DNA of 64,000 nt from Ignavibacteria bacterium (GCA_020635205.1 JACKAE010000003.1:620001-684000), one strand, 5' to 3'. Shown: positions 16,561 through 26,149, numbered from the stretch's first letter. Notes: generated by a model not told the origin, from the letters alone. Translations and numbers: made by a program.

Positions 16561-16845
16561 TCAATCTGTAGATGTTTGATCGAGTAGTTTTCGAGCTTCT
16601 CGTATGAGTGTGCCGGGTTTCATGTCAAGGAGTTCTTCCAGTAGCATGATTGTCCGAAGGCAGGGTTGTTTCTCTCCGCGTTCAAGGCGTGAGATATAGG
16701 ATTGTTCGAGGTCGGCATCTCCTTCAAGATCACCTTGCCGGAGGTTCAGGGCAATGCGGCGGTTGCGAAGTGCCTGACCAAAGGCTTCTTCGGGAGAGAG
16801 GGGACATTTATCCCAGCGCGAAGATAAAACATGTCTGCGAGGCAT
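16561..16845 (-). CDS. XRE-family transcriptional regulator
   Basis: About 94 residues from ATG 16845 (an in-frame ORF extends to 16959, but the extension is not HTH-like). The Cro/C1 helix-turn-helix covers about residues 20-75: FGQALRNRRIALNLRQGDLE, then LEQSYISRLERGEKQPCLRTIMLLEELL. It is followed by a short basic tail (REARKLLDQ). Proteins of this kind regulate element genes or restriction systems; which target applies here is unknown. A 6-bp-arm palindrome (GGCATA/TATGCC, 16841-16860) overlaps the chosen start codon and may be its operator. Divergent from the T9SS-cargo gene at 17029. Confidence 0.82.
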   Translation of the reverse strand: MPRRHVLSSRWDKCPLSPEEAFGQALRNRRIALNLRQGDLEGDADLEQSYISRLERGEKQPCLRTIMLLEELLDMKPGTLIREARKLLDQTSTD

Positions 16846-16860
16846 ATTAAAAAGTATGCC
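16841..16860. promoter_or_regulatory. Palindrome overlapping the second XRE start
   Basis: GGCATA-TTAAAAAG-TATGCC. The 6-bp arms include the ATG of the XRE gene. It is a candidate autorepression site, but the short arms make chance occurrence possible. Confidence 0.35.
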
Positions 16861-17028
16861 TGAACGCTTGGAGAATAATTGTCCAATGGACATATTGCTC
16901 TTGCAGTGTGGCAAAAGCCTGCGAAAGAAACCCCGTTCCTGTGGAGATAAAAAAAGCATTGGATAGGAACGTGAGAATCCCGACTTTGAAAGACGGCAAC
17001 TACAACCTTCATCAACTCTGGCAGACCT

Positions 17029-18858
17029 ATGAACAGAGGAAAAAATATCACTGGAAGGGAACCGTGCTACTGGCGTTTAGTAACGGTGCTCTTTGTGCTG
17101 TCATCGCCGCTTCTTTTGGCGCAGGAGGGCGATCCGCGCCATACGCACTGGCAGGAAATTCTGCCCTACGGAACGATGTATGGTGATGCGTTGGATAGTT
17201 GCGATCATTGTGCATTTGCAGGCGGGATTACGCCATTGGGAGATATTGATAATTCTGGCACACAGGATTTTGCCTTCAGTCGCGGTTTACCGTTGGCGGA
17301 TGGAGAAGTGAATAGTATACAACTGATATACAAAGGAGTCCCTGGTCGATTGCCAAAAATCACGGAATATCAACCGCTACAATTGGTCGAATCAGGTTCT
17401 CATATTGCGATACTTGCAGCAGGAGACTGGGATGGAGACGGATGGCGGGATTTGTGCGTTGAGATTGAACTCGACGGCGATACTTCTGAAGGAAATGTTA
17501 ATGGCAGGTATTCAATAGGTCGCGTCGTCATATTCTGGAACGACGGCGCGGGAAATTTCTCACTGGAAGATACGACTCGTCTGTCGAACCCCCTCGGAAC
17601 AAGTGATGCGTGGACAGGTGCGAGTTGGGGCTTCTCCTATGACTGGTCTGGTGATGGTGTAGAGGACTTGTTAGTCCGAGGATTTGGTGCGGTTGCCAAT
17701 GGAGAGCGACAGCAAACAGTCGGGGGACATTTATATTACGGAGGGGATGGCCAGCGATGGGGCAGGAATGGTGTGCGAACGATACCTGCTTGGGAATGGT
17801 CGGGGATGCCCTCACACCGCATTGTACAGATGAAGGATCAAAATTGCGATGGTGCTCTTGATCTCATTTTTATGAATCAGGGAGTGGCAATTGAAGAGCC
17901 TACATTGACGATCTGCTACGGGAATCCGGAACTGGATGTGCCGGACACGAATGATTGTGTGACGATAGAGTTCTACCAAAAGGCTGGCGGTCACTGGGCA
18001 TCGCTTCTTGATGTGACGGGCGATAACGTTCTCGATCTGGTGCTGTCCGGAAGCGACAGCCGCTATTACGTTTATGTTGGTGAGCCGGGAGCACGAATTG
18101 ACTCGATCTTCGGCAGTGGGAACGATCCGGCTGATCCGGAGAAGGGACGGAACTACGCCCGTCCGTGGGGAACAACCCCGATGCCGAACCGGGTGAACGA
18201 GGCGTGGGGGAATCCGAACAAGGGACCGATTTACGAACTTGGCGATGTTGATCTGGACGGGGCGGATGACATTGTGGCCTTCACAAGCGGGTATCTCTGT
18301 GTCTGGCGCGTCGTGAATATTTTTGATTCACTCATTGATGGATATATAGATGTCCCAGCCTTAAGCGTAAATAATTTGCAAAACCTCGGCGACATAGATT
18401 CGACCGGGATACCAACCTATGCCTTAAGCTATTTTACCAGCGGAGGGCATCCGCTATATGCGGGAGCCGTCAGCTTCTACAAGCCCAATCCGGAGATACC
18501 GAAGACCGGACGTTTTCGTCAACCTGCATATCCGATAGATGCGGGAGATCGGTGCTACGGCATATCGAGCGTTAAAGACGACAGCGAACAGCAGAAGGTT
18601 TTCGATGTCCGCGTGACCCCGAATCCTGCATCCGGAGACCTTGTCATTGAATGGGAAAGCTCACCGTCAGGTACAGGTGCAGCACAAGCATACCTGATGA
18701 TTGCCGATGTGCGGGGAGGCATTATCCTCTCCCAAAAACTGCACGATGGCCAAGAGCAATTTCTCTGGCATACCGGGATGATGCAGAGTGGTGTGTATTA
18801 TATCACCCTCACTGTCGGCGGTGTGAGCCGGACAGTGCCCGTCACGATTCAACAATAA
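17029..18858 (+). CDS. FG-GAP-repeat protein with T9SS sorting domain
   Basis: A 609-residue exported protein. The signal peptide spans about residues 14-32 (YWRLVTVLFVLSSPLLLAQ). At least six FG-GAP/VCBS-like, calcium-binding-like repeats follow, for example LGDIDNSGTQDFAFSRG, AGDWDGDGWRDLCVEIE, YDWSGDGVEDLLVRGFG, DQNCDGALDLIFMNQG and LGDVDLDGADDIVAF. These are expected to form a beta-propeller of integrin-alpha type. The last ~85 residues (from VTPNPASGDLVIEW to YYITLTVGGVSRTVPVTI) are a type A T9SS C-terminal sorting domain, so the protein should be exported through the outer membrane by T9SS. It forms a unit with the next gene (95-bp gap with a hairpin). Both lie inside the mobile region. 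Ligand unknown. Confidence 0.85.
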   Translation: MNRGKNITGREPCYWRLVTVLFVLSSPLLLAQEGDPRHTHWQEILPYGTMYGDALDSCDHCAFAGGITPLGDIDNSGTQDFAFSRGLPLADGEVNSIQLIYKGVPGRLPKITEYQPLQLVESGSHIAILAAGDWDGDGWRDLCVEIELDGDTSEGNVNGRYSIGRVVIFWNDGAGNFSLEDTTRLSNPLGTSDAWTGASWGFSYDWSGDGVEDLLVRGFGAVANGERQQTVGGHLYYGGDGQRWGRNGVRTIPAWEWSGMPSHRIVQMKDQNCDGALDLIFMNQGVAIEEPTLTICYGNPELDVPDTNDCVTIEFYQKAGGHWASLLDVTGDNVLDLVLSGSDSRYYVYVGEPGARIDSIFGSGNDPADPEKGRNYARPWGTTPMPNRVNEAWGNPNKGPIYELGDVDLDGADDIVAFTSGYLCVWRVVNIFDSLIDGYIDVPALSVNNLQNLGDIDSTGIPTYALSYFTSGGHPLYAGAVSFYKPNPEIPKTGRFRQPAYPIDAGDRCYGISSVKDDSEQQKVFDVRVTPNPASGDLVIEWESSPSGTGAAQAYLMIADVRGGIILSQKLHDGQEQFLWHTGMMQSGVYYITLTVGGVSRTVPVTIQQ

Positions 18859-18874
18859 TCAGCAGAAAATAATT

Positions 18875-18915
18875 GGGGAAGGAACCAACGGCCTCGAAAA
18901 CCCGGCTCCTTCCCC
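18875..18915 (+). terminator. Intercistronic hairpin
   Basis: GGGGAAGGA (18875-18883) pairs with TCCTTCCCC (18907-18915), a 9-bp G+C-rich stem with a 23-nt loop, between the two T9SS-cargo genes. No T-run follows, so it may be a weak terminator or an mRNA-stabilising hairpin rather than a full stop. Confidence 0.45.
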
Positions 18916-18952
18916 CTAACCCATCATTTCTCTTAAAAGACAGGTATGTACA

Positions 18953-21900
18953 ATGAATCTACAAACTTTTCTTCGGGCGTTTTGTTGCGCTTTCTATCCA
19001 TCGCTTCTGTTGCTCCTTCTTTGTGATGGGAGATTGGCGCAAGCGCAGTCTATCACACCGATTCCGCAACAGCTTGGCATCTGGAAGTATGATTCCTCCT
19101 TCGTCATCTTCGGACAGGGGATCGACGACCCGATTATTGCCGTTGACGACTACCACATGCGCTTCACGCAAGGGTACAACATTGGTATTCCTTCAATCAA
19201 TGCCGTACTGGCGACAACATACCGGGGTGTCCACTACGATACGGTGACGGGGTTGTGGGACAATCTCGGGAGCGAGGCCGATTCTATCCGGAAGTATTTC
19301 CTGCTGAATGCCTACGCAAAAGGTTTTGGCATCGTCGGGCATCCACACCACACTCATTTCTCGGTGACCCACGCGAAGAATTATGATGCGTGGATACATC
19401 CTCCACTCACGAAGGATATCCAGAATTTTTATCCAACGATCAGTTTCCCCTACAACCGCGTAAGTTTTCCGTATGAGTTATATGAGTGGCCATATCTCAG
19501 CGGGAGTGGATGGGGATTCTTCGGGCAAGACACCTTGAAGAGAGACCTGAAACATAGGTTCTACTCCTACATCACGGTTGATGCGCGAGATGAAAACGAT
19601 CCGGACGACACCATCAGTTCCGTTCTGATGTTTGGTGATGCGGGGTTCAATATCGACGTGCTGACCCGATCAGACACCGGACTCTACAATGATGTCTACC
19701 ATATCTGGGCCGACGAAAACGGAACTCCACGAAGTCCGTCAGTCGCCGATTCTCTTGAGCAACTCTACGATAAGTCACGAATACTTGATGTGGGAGTAGC
19801 TATCTGGGCTGATGATGAACCGCTTCGCAATGATAGCCTTGATTGGGATAACGATACAGCCATCGGCTACACAGATATTTATCTGCGGGATACTGCGATG
19901 CAGAGCCGCGACAACGCTTCCCGTCACCTCGATTCTATCTGGGTTGTGACCGGAGCCGATACTGTTTGGTACGATATGACACCGGGGAACCGCCTTTTTC
20001 GAGTGTTCTATACTGGCGGGTGGCAGGCAACTTCCACGACTGCTGTGCCGATTGATACCTGCAAGTGTGCGCTCTATCGGAGGCTTGTAAGAGATACGGT
20101 AACGAAGAAAGAATATCTTGAAATCAGCGACTCCACGAATTCAAAATATACCCCAGCAGGCGGGCAATTCTACGAAATCCTCACCGAAGTAGACCCCTCA
20201 CCCTACTGGCCGATGGATGTTGATGTTCCGTGGGAGTTCAACGACGGTGGAAGGGAATTCCCTCCTGCAAGCACGAGTCCTGAAGCGGCTTCGTACTGTG
20301 AATGGCTATTGAAGTGGCGGCGGGATTCCCTTTCTGCAAGTGATCCCCGGCATCTGCCGGAAGGATCGTTCATTCGATACCGTCCATACGCCTTTGCACC
20401 CGGAGATATTGTTGACCGGGAAGTGCGCCCGGCGGCGGCAGGGGCAAGAAGTGATCTGATCTACCGTTTTACCACCACCCGGCTCGTCGATGTCTCTTTT
20501 GCCCGGGGGCGGGTAGCACAACGTCTCGTCAAATTGATTGAGGAGGGCATTTTTGACAGCCTGATCCGTGTGGAGATGGGAGAGATTTTCAGCCACACGA
20601 TTGTTGACAGCCTTTTGGTAAACGTTGTGATCGCCGATGAAATCTCCCACCCGCGTCAACGTGCCGGGGCGGTCGTTGACGGACTGGTGCAGCAGATTTT
20701 AGCTGACTCCGGCGCAAAGCAGAGCATCTTTATGAACCCGCCGATTAACTTCCTCGGCTTCCGCGTGGCCATGGGGGATTTTGATTCAACAGAGGTCAAC
20801 AGCCAGCCGAACAAGAAGATGATTCACATGGTCTCCCGTCAGGCCTATCGCTTCTTCGCCCCTCTCCCGATACCGATTTCCTACCTCAATCCCGACAGCC
20901 TCGGTCGGTTCTGTTATGACACGGTGTATGGGCTGAAGGAGGTTGATACCCTTGATACGATAGTGACAATTCAAGGGGGAGATACGATTGTCACCGTTCA
21001 CCAGAACATCAAGCGGCAGGTTGCTGGCAATTCCCAGTTTGACCACGACTATTATACCGATCTTGTGCAAAAGGATATCTTCGGAAAATACCGTGATGTT
21101 TCTGCCGAGGGAGCATCGACAAACCAGAAGGGCATGATCCCGGCGATTGGCACGATGGTCAACGCTTTCCGGTTCGACAATCTGGATGTCTCTCCCTATT
21201 CAAATCCTGTCTACAATATCGTCCAAACGCACGGATACTGGATACCCAGCGGCGCGACACCTGTGGGAGACCTTCCTCCCCACTCTTGGCCAAGAATAAT
21301 GGGAACACGCATTCCCACCGCCGAAGAGATTGTGGCGCAGACATGGCTTTCGGTCAACACAGGGGTTGAAGGCGTAGGCTTTGCCGACATTCGCGATGAC
21401 GGTCACACGGTCGGGTTTCTCCGCTATACCGGGCCGGAAAGCTATGCCGATGAATACGGAACCTACACCCATACAAATTCCGGATATGGCGGCGGGCCGA
21501 TTGAAGGATTCTGGCTTGCCAGAAAATCACGCCATACGGCGGTGAAGGAAGCCTCGACGGAACTCCACTACATCGACACAGTTGTTGGTTGGCGCAACGT
21601 ACAATTCCGCCGCGAACAGATCAGCGTCTACGACACGGTTCAAACGTTCGCGTCAATCCCGATGCTCCGTGACCTGAAAGCAGAACGGGCAAAACGGTAC
21701 GACTATTCCGTGAACGGAAGCGGCGTTTATACCTTTAACGGCTCGGACACCATTGATGCCCGATCGGAAACCTATGTCGAAGCGACGCACTACGGCCCGG
21801 CTCCCGGTTCGGCGGAATCGCAAAGCGGCGCACACTTCCTCCTGATCACCAACCGCCTGACGTGGCCTGTCAGCAGCCTTGTTCTTTCTGACAGCACCGT

Positions 21901-24490
21901 AGACTATTTCAACACCAAAGCACACAGCGGCGCACAAACTGCTTCTATTGGTTTGGGCGCAATAGATGTGCGCCGCGCGATCGTCGTTCTCGAGAACAAT
22001 ACGAACGTTATTTCTGACAGCGTTCTGGTTGAACGTATCAGCCCGTTCAGCACATGGAACACAAGGGCGGCCTTTGGCGATACGATCACGCTGGACTGGA
22101 TGTTGCCGGGGAGAGGGCATTTTTACCGCGTGACCCCCATTCCTTCCGGCGTAAGCAATTACGGTGTGGCCTATAACAATGCGGTGCGGAGCGAGAATAC
22201 GGTAGACGATACAGACCCCGGCTATCAGGTCACCGTTGTCGAGCGGGATTCGGCGGTGTGGGTGCGGACGTATGTGCCGGGGAGTGGATGGGGGGAGGAG
22301 TTTCTGGTATCAGCGGCGGCGGATACAGCGCGGGTAACGGGGCTTTCGCGGAGATTGGCGCATAACATCTTGCCAGCCGTCGCACGAGTAAGGGACGGGG
22401 AGGCTTTGCTGGTGGTCTGGCAAAGGCTGGATACGAACGATCAAGGCACGGTAGAGGCTCTGCACATTGCAGGCAAGCCGGATTCTTCTGCCATTGCGAA
22501 TGCAACGCCGTTGACGATTTCTTCTCCTCGCACGATTAACCGTAGCTGGATGAAGATGGCTCCCGCCGTTGTCGGCTTTGACGGCGGCTGGATCATCGCA
22601 TGGGGTGCGCCCACCAACGGGATTGAAGTGGCGGCATTACGGAACGAGACCGTGCCGGATGTGGCGGATGATCGCTCGAACATTTCTGTTGTGAGAGGGC
22701 AGCAGCTTTCCTATCCCTCGCGCTTTGGGCTGACGAACGTGACCGTACCGCTGGACAGTATTTGCATGTATCCCACGCTCGCCTATGTGCCGAACGAAGA
22801 GATTTTGAACGAAGGACAGTCCAATGAACAGCATCTCCGCTGGGGGCATCTGGCATGGCAGCAGGGGGCGGATTCGTCCGAATCCATCCAGTCTTCGGGG
22901 CCTTATATCATGTACAAGAAGATCGGCGTGGAATGGCGGTGGGACAGTGTCAAACCCCTTCTCAAACTTAATCAGCCTGTCGAACACGTCTCCCAGAGCT
23001 TGCCCGGTTGCCGTTTCTATCATCCCTCGATTGCGGCGGATTCCCTGCGCGTCGGCGTGGCCTTTGAAAGCCGCGCCTTACTGGTTCCCCGGCATATCCC
23101 CTCCGGCGGCTCTATTGGCGAGATCAAGGCCGTGACCTTGCGTTTTAGGGATTCCCTCAAAGCGGACGGTACGTCCGCCAATGCCCGGCGGTGGAGCAGC
23201 CCGGCCTACTATTGGGGAGATTCATCGAACTTCTATGTTTATCCATCATTGACAGAGTTCCCGATCAAGCCCCGCGCCGATCTGCTCAATACGCCGGAAG
23301 GGGCATTGGCATGGTTCAACCAGACGGACGGCACATCACAGTGGAGTTATCGGTATGGTGAACTGTTGCCGGGATCGCTGCCGGACGGCAATTATCCGAC
23401 GATGATGCTGGCTCCCGCTGTTGTGGAAGATCCCGTGACGCAGACAGGTGTGCTTTACCGGGAAACGGATTCTTTTACCAGACAACGCGGCTGGGGAGAA
23501 ACGGGAACCTATTATACAGCGCGGATGATAACGGACGAGACCTACGCGCTCGACGGCTTTCGTGACATCTTCACCGTGCTGCCGCGCACCAGCGGTATTC
23601 ATGCCCATCTCTCTATCGGCAGCCGTTTGCCTGTCTCCTCCACGCCTTGCAACTTTGCCGTTGTGCAGGCAGGGCTTGCTTTCGATCATGTGGACGGGGG
23701 ACAGCGCGATACCTTTACCATCGTGCCCGGAACCTTCTTCTCCCCGCCGGAAAACGGCGAGACGTGGATTGAAGACCCGGATGATGGCTCGAAAGTGGTG
23801 AGAACGGAAGCCTTTCCAGCAGGGACGATCACAACGACGATCCGCCGCTATATTGGCCGCACATCCGATGCCGTCACATGGCTCAATACCTTTCCCTATG
23901 ATACGGTGATGTTGTCACAGCCGGACGTGAAGATATTGACAGAACTGGTACGTGTTGCCGACGGTACTGTCTTGTGGCAGGATGATACGATCTCTGTGCG
24001 GGATATGACATCGGACGCGCTGGCGGAAGCCGTCACCGTCCCGACCGATGCCGTCACGCCATCCGGCACAATGGTCTACACCCGCATCCGCGCCGTGCCG
24101 ACGCTGGACGTGGAATATCTCTTGAGCGCAGGATTCCAGTTCTACGAAGACAACACCGCATGGATCACCAGCCCCAAACGCTCAAGCCCGTGGCAGATCG
24201 AACAACAGACAGGAAATGAAGCGGGAGAAAGCATTCTCCGCGTCCAGATCATCCCCAACCCGGCCAAAGACCGCGCAGACGTGCGGGTCACGGTGCAAAA
24301 TCCCGGCACGGTCACAGTCTCCATCTGGAGCCTTCTTGGCGAACAACTGGCAGAACTGCCACCAATCACCGCAGAAACCACAGGCGTCTACACCGTCGCC
24401 GTCGATCTCTCTAACGTCAAGCCGGGCGTCTATCTGGTCAAGGCAGAAGAAAACGGGAGGATTGCCACCAGCAGGATACATGTAGAGTAA
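18953..24490 (+). CDS. Giant (1845 aa) exported protein of unknown function with T9SS sorting domain
   Basis: Residues about 8-32 are a signal peptide (hydrophobic SLLLLLLCDGRLAQA). The C-terminal ~80 residues (IIPNPAKDRADVRVTV...SIWSLLGEQLAELP...KPGVYLVKAEENG) are a type A T9SS sorting domain. I do not recognise the first ~1050 residues. They include a His-rich stretch (GIVGHPHHTHFSVTH), many Asp/Tyr/Trp residues, and a segment (TWLSVNTGVEGVGFADI, then GFLRYTGPESY) that could belong to a glycosidase-like barrel, though this is only an impression. Residues about 1130-1600 contain recurring strands such as LPAVARVRDGEALLVVWQ, APAVVGFDGGWIIAWG and PTLAYVPNEE that look like a BNR-like beta-propeller. 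The last third uses GCG, CCG and GCC codons more freely than host genes do. It follows the FG-GAP protein in the mobile region. A surface adhesin or polymer-binding role is possible. Confidence 0.75.
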   Translation: MNLQTFLRAFCCAFYPSLLLLLLCDGRLAQAQSITPIPQQLGIWKYDSSFVIFGQGIDDPIIAVDDYHMRFTQGYNIGIPSINAVLATTYRGVHYDTVTGLWDNLGSEADSIRKYFLLNAYAKGFGIVGHPHHTHFSVTHAKNYDAWIHPPLTKDIQNFYPTISFPYNRVSFPYELYEWPYLSGSGWGFFGQDTLKRDLKHRFYSYITVDARDENDPDDTISSVLMFGDAGFNIDVLTRSDTGLYNDVYHIWADENGTPRSPSVADSLEQLYDKSRILDVGVAIWADDEPLRNDSLDWDNDTAIGYTDIYLRDTAMQSRDNASRHLDSIWVVTGADTVWYDMTPGNRLFRVFYTGGWQATSTTAVPIDTCKCALYRRLVRDTVTKKEYLEISDSTNSKYTPAGGQFYEILTEVDPSPYWPMDVDVPWEFNDGGREFPPASTSPEAASYCEWLLKWRRDSLSASDPRHLPEGSFIRYRPYAFAPGDIVDREVRPAAAGARSDLIYRFTTTRLVDVSFARGRVAQRLVKLIEEGIFDSLIRVEMGEIFSHTIVDSLLVNVVIADEISHPRQRAGAVVDGLVQQILADSGAKQSIFMNPPINFLGFRVAMGDFDSTEVNSQPNKKMIHMVSRQAYRFFAPLPIPISYLNPDSLGRFCYDTVYGLKEVDTLDTIVTIQGGDTIVTVHQNIKRQVAGNSQFDHDYYTDLVQKDIFGKYRDVSAEGASTNQKGMIPAIGTMVNAFRFDNLDVSPYSNPVYNIVQTHGYWIPSGATPVGDLPPHSWPRIMGTRIPTAEEIVAQTWLSVNTGVEGVGFADIRDDGHTVGFLRYTGPESYADEYGTYTHTNSGYGGGPIEGFWLARKSRHTAVKEASTELHYIDTVVGWRNVQFRREQISVYDTVQTFASIPMLRDLKAERAKRYDYSVNGSGVYTFNGSDTIDARSETYVEATHYGPAPGSAESQSGAHFLLITNRLTWPVSSLVLSDSTVDYFNTKAHSGAQTASIGLGAIDVRRAIVVLENNTNVISDSVLVERISPFSTWNTRAAFGDTITLDWMLPGRGHFYRVTPIPSGVSNYGVAYNNAVRSENTVDDTDPGYQVTVVERDSAVWVRTYVPGSGWGEEFLVSAAADTARVTGLSRRLAHNILPAVARVRDGEALLVVWQRLDTNDQGTVEALHIAGKPDSSAIANATPLTISSPRTINRSWMKMAPAVVGFDGGWIIAWGAPTNGIEVAALRNETVPDVADDRSNISVVRGQQLSYPSRFGLTNVTVPLDSICMYPTLAYVPNEEILNEGQSNEQHLRWGHLAWQQGADSSESIQSSGPYIMYKKIGVEWRWDSVKPLLKLNQPVEHVSQSLPGCRFYHPSIAADSLRVGVAFESRALLVPRHIPSGGSIGEIKAVTLRFRDSLKADGTSANARRWSSPAYYWGDSSNFYVYPSLTEFPIKPRADLLNTPEGALAWFNQTDGTSQWSYRYGELLPGSLPDGNYPTMMLAPAVVEDPVTQTGVLYRETDSFTRQRGWGETGTYYTARMITDETYALDGFRDIFTVLPRTSGIHAHLSIGSRLPVSSTPCNFAVVQAGLAFDHVDGGQRDTFTIVPGTFFSPPENGETWIEDPDDGSKVVRTEAFPAGTITTTIRRYIGRTSDAVTWLNTFPYDTVMLSQPDVKILTELVRVADGTVLWQDDTISVRDMTSDALAEAVTVPTDAVTPSGTMVYTRIRAVPTLDVEYLLSAGFQFYEDNTAWITSPKRSSPWQIEQQTGNEAGESILRVQIIPNPAKDRADVRVTVQNPGTVTVSIWSLLGEQLAELPPITAETTGVYTVAVDLSNVKPGVYLVKAEENGRIATSRIHVE

Positions 24491-24515
24491 CGCCGCATAA
24501 CCACCACCATCACAG

Positions 24516-24557
24516 GGCAACCCTTGCGCAACATGACAGGCGCGGGGGTTGCCTTTC
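24516..24557 (+). terminator. Candidate terminator after the giant T9SS gene
   Basis: An 8-bp stem GGCAACCC/GGGTTGCC encloses a second 4-bp GCGC/GCGC stem and is followed by TTTCTTG. It begins 26 bp after the stop at 24490 and is well placed to end the two-gene cargo transcript. The T-run is short. Confidence 0.6.
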
Positions 24558-24634
24558 TTGTGTAGAAAAAGGGAAAGGAAAACTCTTTCTTGCCTAAATT
24601 ATTAGGTCGGCATTAACATCAATAGTTAAGTATC

Positions 24635-25546
24635 ATGCAAGAAGAAATACCGTCCTCACAGGAATACTATACAACGTTCCCTCTGTATCAAGGCATTCGC
24701 TTGAGTGAAGAAAATGCAAGCGCAATACAGAAGCTCCTTAATTCAAGAGCTTCAGTTGATACGTTTTGCCCTGATTGTAATGAAAAAAGTACGTTTCAGT
24801 TTAAGCAGCATATTTGTAAACCTGCACTCACTCTTCAAACCGGAGAGAGAGCATTCGCCCACAACGCTATAACATCCTCACCTTTTGCACCTACTCCTTC
24901 TTTGGCTATAAAGATACAGGGGTTGTGGGTTTCTGAATTGGCTTGCTCTAGGGAAACCGAGAACGCTTTAACCTTTCGCTACACTCCAGAAACCCATACG
25001 TTTTTTGTGTTCACCCTTGTTTCAGATACGAGCCTCATGAAAATCGGTCAATATCCGTCCATCCGCGACATGGAAGACCCGTCATACAAGAGATTTCGCA
25101 AAGTTATAGGCGCAGATGATGTAAAGGAGATAGGTACGGCATTGGGCTTATATGCGCATGGCGTCGGAGTTGGTTCCTACGTCTATCTCCGGCGGGTATA
25201 TGAGCGGCTTGTTTTGTCTTTGGGAGCAGAGCTTGCCAAAGAAGAAGGCTGGGAAAATAAGGCACAGCAGAAGTTTTATTCTATGCGCATGGATGAGAAA
25301 ATAGAGCGTGTTCTCACCAAGTTGCCTGACGATGTGGAGCATTACAAGCCCCTCTACGGGTTCTTGAGCAAGGGCGTACATGAACTTTCTGATAAGGAAT
25401 GCCTTGCCTATTTCGAGCCTGTCAAAGACTTTCTGTTCATGATCCTTGACGATCTGGAGGCAGCAAAGGCAAAACAGGAAAGTCGTAGAAAGATCACAGC
25501 CAGCCTGAACAAAATTGTTGAACGTCATAGCGGTAGCCGAGATTAA
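24635..25546 (+). CDS. Zinc-finger/HEPN-like protein of unknown function
   Basis: A 303-residue soluble protein. A CPDC pair at residues 45-48 with later Cys and His residues (HIC at 59-61, Cys104) suggests a zinc ribbon embedded in a beta-rich N-terminal half. The C-terminal ~120 residues are helical: VYLRRVYERLVLSLGAEL, DEKIERVLTKLP, then YGFLSKGVHELSDKECLAYF. This pattern recalls DUF4145/HEPN-like helical bundles that accompany defence genes, but the canonical HEPN RNase motif (Rx4-6H) is not clearly present. It lies 63 bp upstream of a PD-(D/E)XK nuclease-like gene in the same orientation, so the two probably act together. A defence or toxin role is inference from fold impression and context. 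Confidence 0.7.
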   Translation: MQEEIPSSQEYYTTFPLYQGIRLSEENASAIQKLLNSRASVDTFCPDCNEKSTFQFKQHICKPALTLQTGERAFAHNAITSSPFAPTPSLAIKIQGLWVSELACSRETENALTFRYTPETHTFFVFTLVSDTSLMKIGQYPSIRDMEDPSYKRFRKVIGADDVKEIGTALGLYAHGVGVGSYVYLRRVYERLVLSLGAELAKEEGWENKAQQKFYSMRMDEKIERVLTKLPDDVEHYKPLYGFLSKGVHELSDKECLAYFEPVKDFLFMILDDLEAAKAKQESRRKITASLNKIVERHSGSRD

Positions 25547-25609
25547 TGATACCAGGCAAGGCAGGAGATGTGCGTTTTTATTTCCAAATAGATTCAATCT
25601 GATAATATC

Positions 25610-26149
25610 ATGAACCAGTTTGAACAACTTATCCGGATTTTATTGGAGCAGAAAGGGTATTGGGTAAAGACAAATGTTAAGGTCAACCTTTCAAAGGAAG
25701 ATAAAGCCCGGTTGGGCAAGCCATCTATGCCAAGACCTGACATTGACGTAGTGGCGCTTTGCATGAAAACAAATACGCTTTACTTGCTGGAAGTAAAGTC
25801 CTATCTGGATTCAAATGGTGTTTATCCCGAACATGTTACGCATTCTACGCCTCGTTGGGATAAGTATAAACTCTTAACAAATGACATGTACCGTGACCTT
25901 GTTATCGGCACACTGCGCCAAGCATTGCTGAACTCTGGCGAATGTAATGAAGAAACGAAAGTGAAAGTGGGCTTGATAGCCGCAAAGGTTCACAAGAACA
26001 GAATCGACACATTGAAAGAATACTGTCATAACGCAGACATGTTCTTTTGGGGACCAGATGATATTAGGCAAGGATTACGTGATCTTGAGAAGCAGGGATA
26101 TGCTGACAATATGGCTATGATTATCACAAAACTACTACTCCGTAACTGA
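25610..26149 (+). CDS. PD-(D/E)XK nuclease-like protein
   Basis: A 179-residue protein. The catalytic core of the PD-(D/E)XK fold is readable: Glu6 in the first helix, then PDIDVVAL (Asp46) and LYLLEVKSY (Glu61-x-Lys63), followed by a helix with WDKYKLL and RDLVIGTLRQALL. The rest is alternating alpha/beta (VKVGLIAAKVHKNRID). The layout resembles restriction-endonuclease-like domains that carry the whole fold in under 200 residues. It follows the HEPN-like gene by 63 bp. DNA or RNA cleavage is not proven; it may be the nuclease part of a two-gene defence unit. Confidence 0.72.
   Translation: MNQFEQLIRILLEQKGYWVKTNVKVNLSKEDKARLGKPSMPRPDIDVVALCMKTNTLYLLEVKSYLDSNGVYPEHVTHSTPRWDKYKLLTNDMYRDLVIGTLRQALLNSGECNEETKVKVGLIAAKVHKNRIDTLKEYCHNADMFFWGPDDIRQGLRDLEKQGYADNMAMIITKLLLRN

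Noticed and set aside
16908..17186. A plus-strand open frame upstream of and overlapping the FG-GAP gene whose first 40 residues look protein-like
   Set aside because: It starts with GTG without a ribosome-binding site, overlaps the signal peptide of the FG-GAP protein in another frame, and loses protein-like character there. It is most likely chance, or a remnant.
21653..22856. Several minus-strand open frames of 80-155 codons inside the giant T9SS-cargo gene
   Set aside because: They are shadows of a G+C-rich plus-strand gene. Their products are Arg/Pro-rich and no start signals support them.
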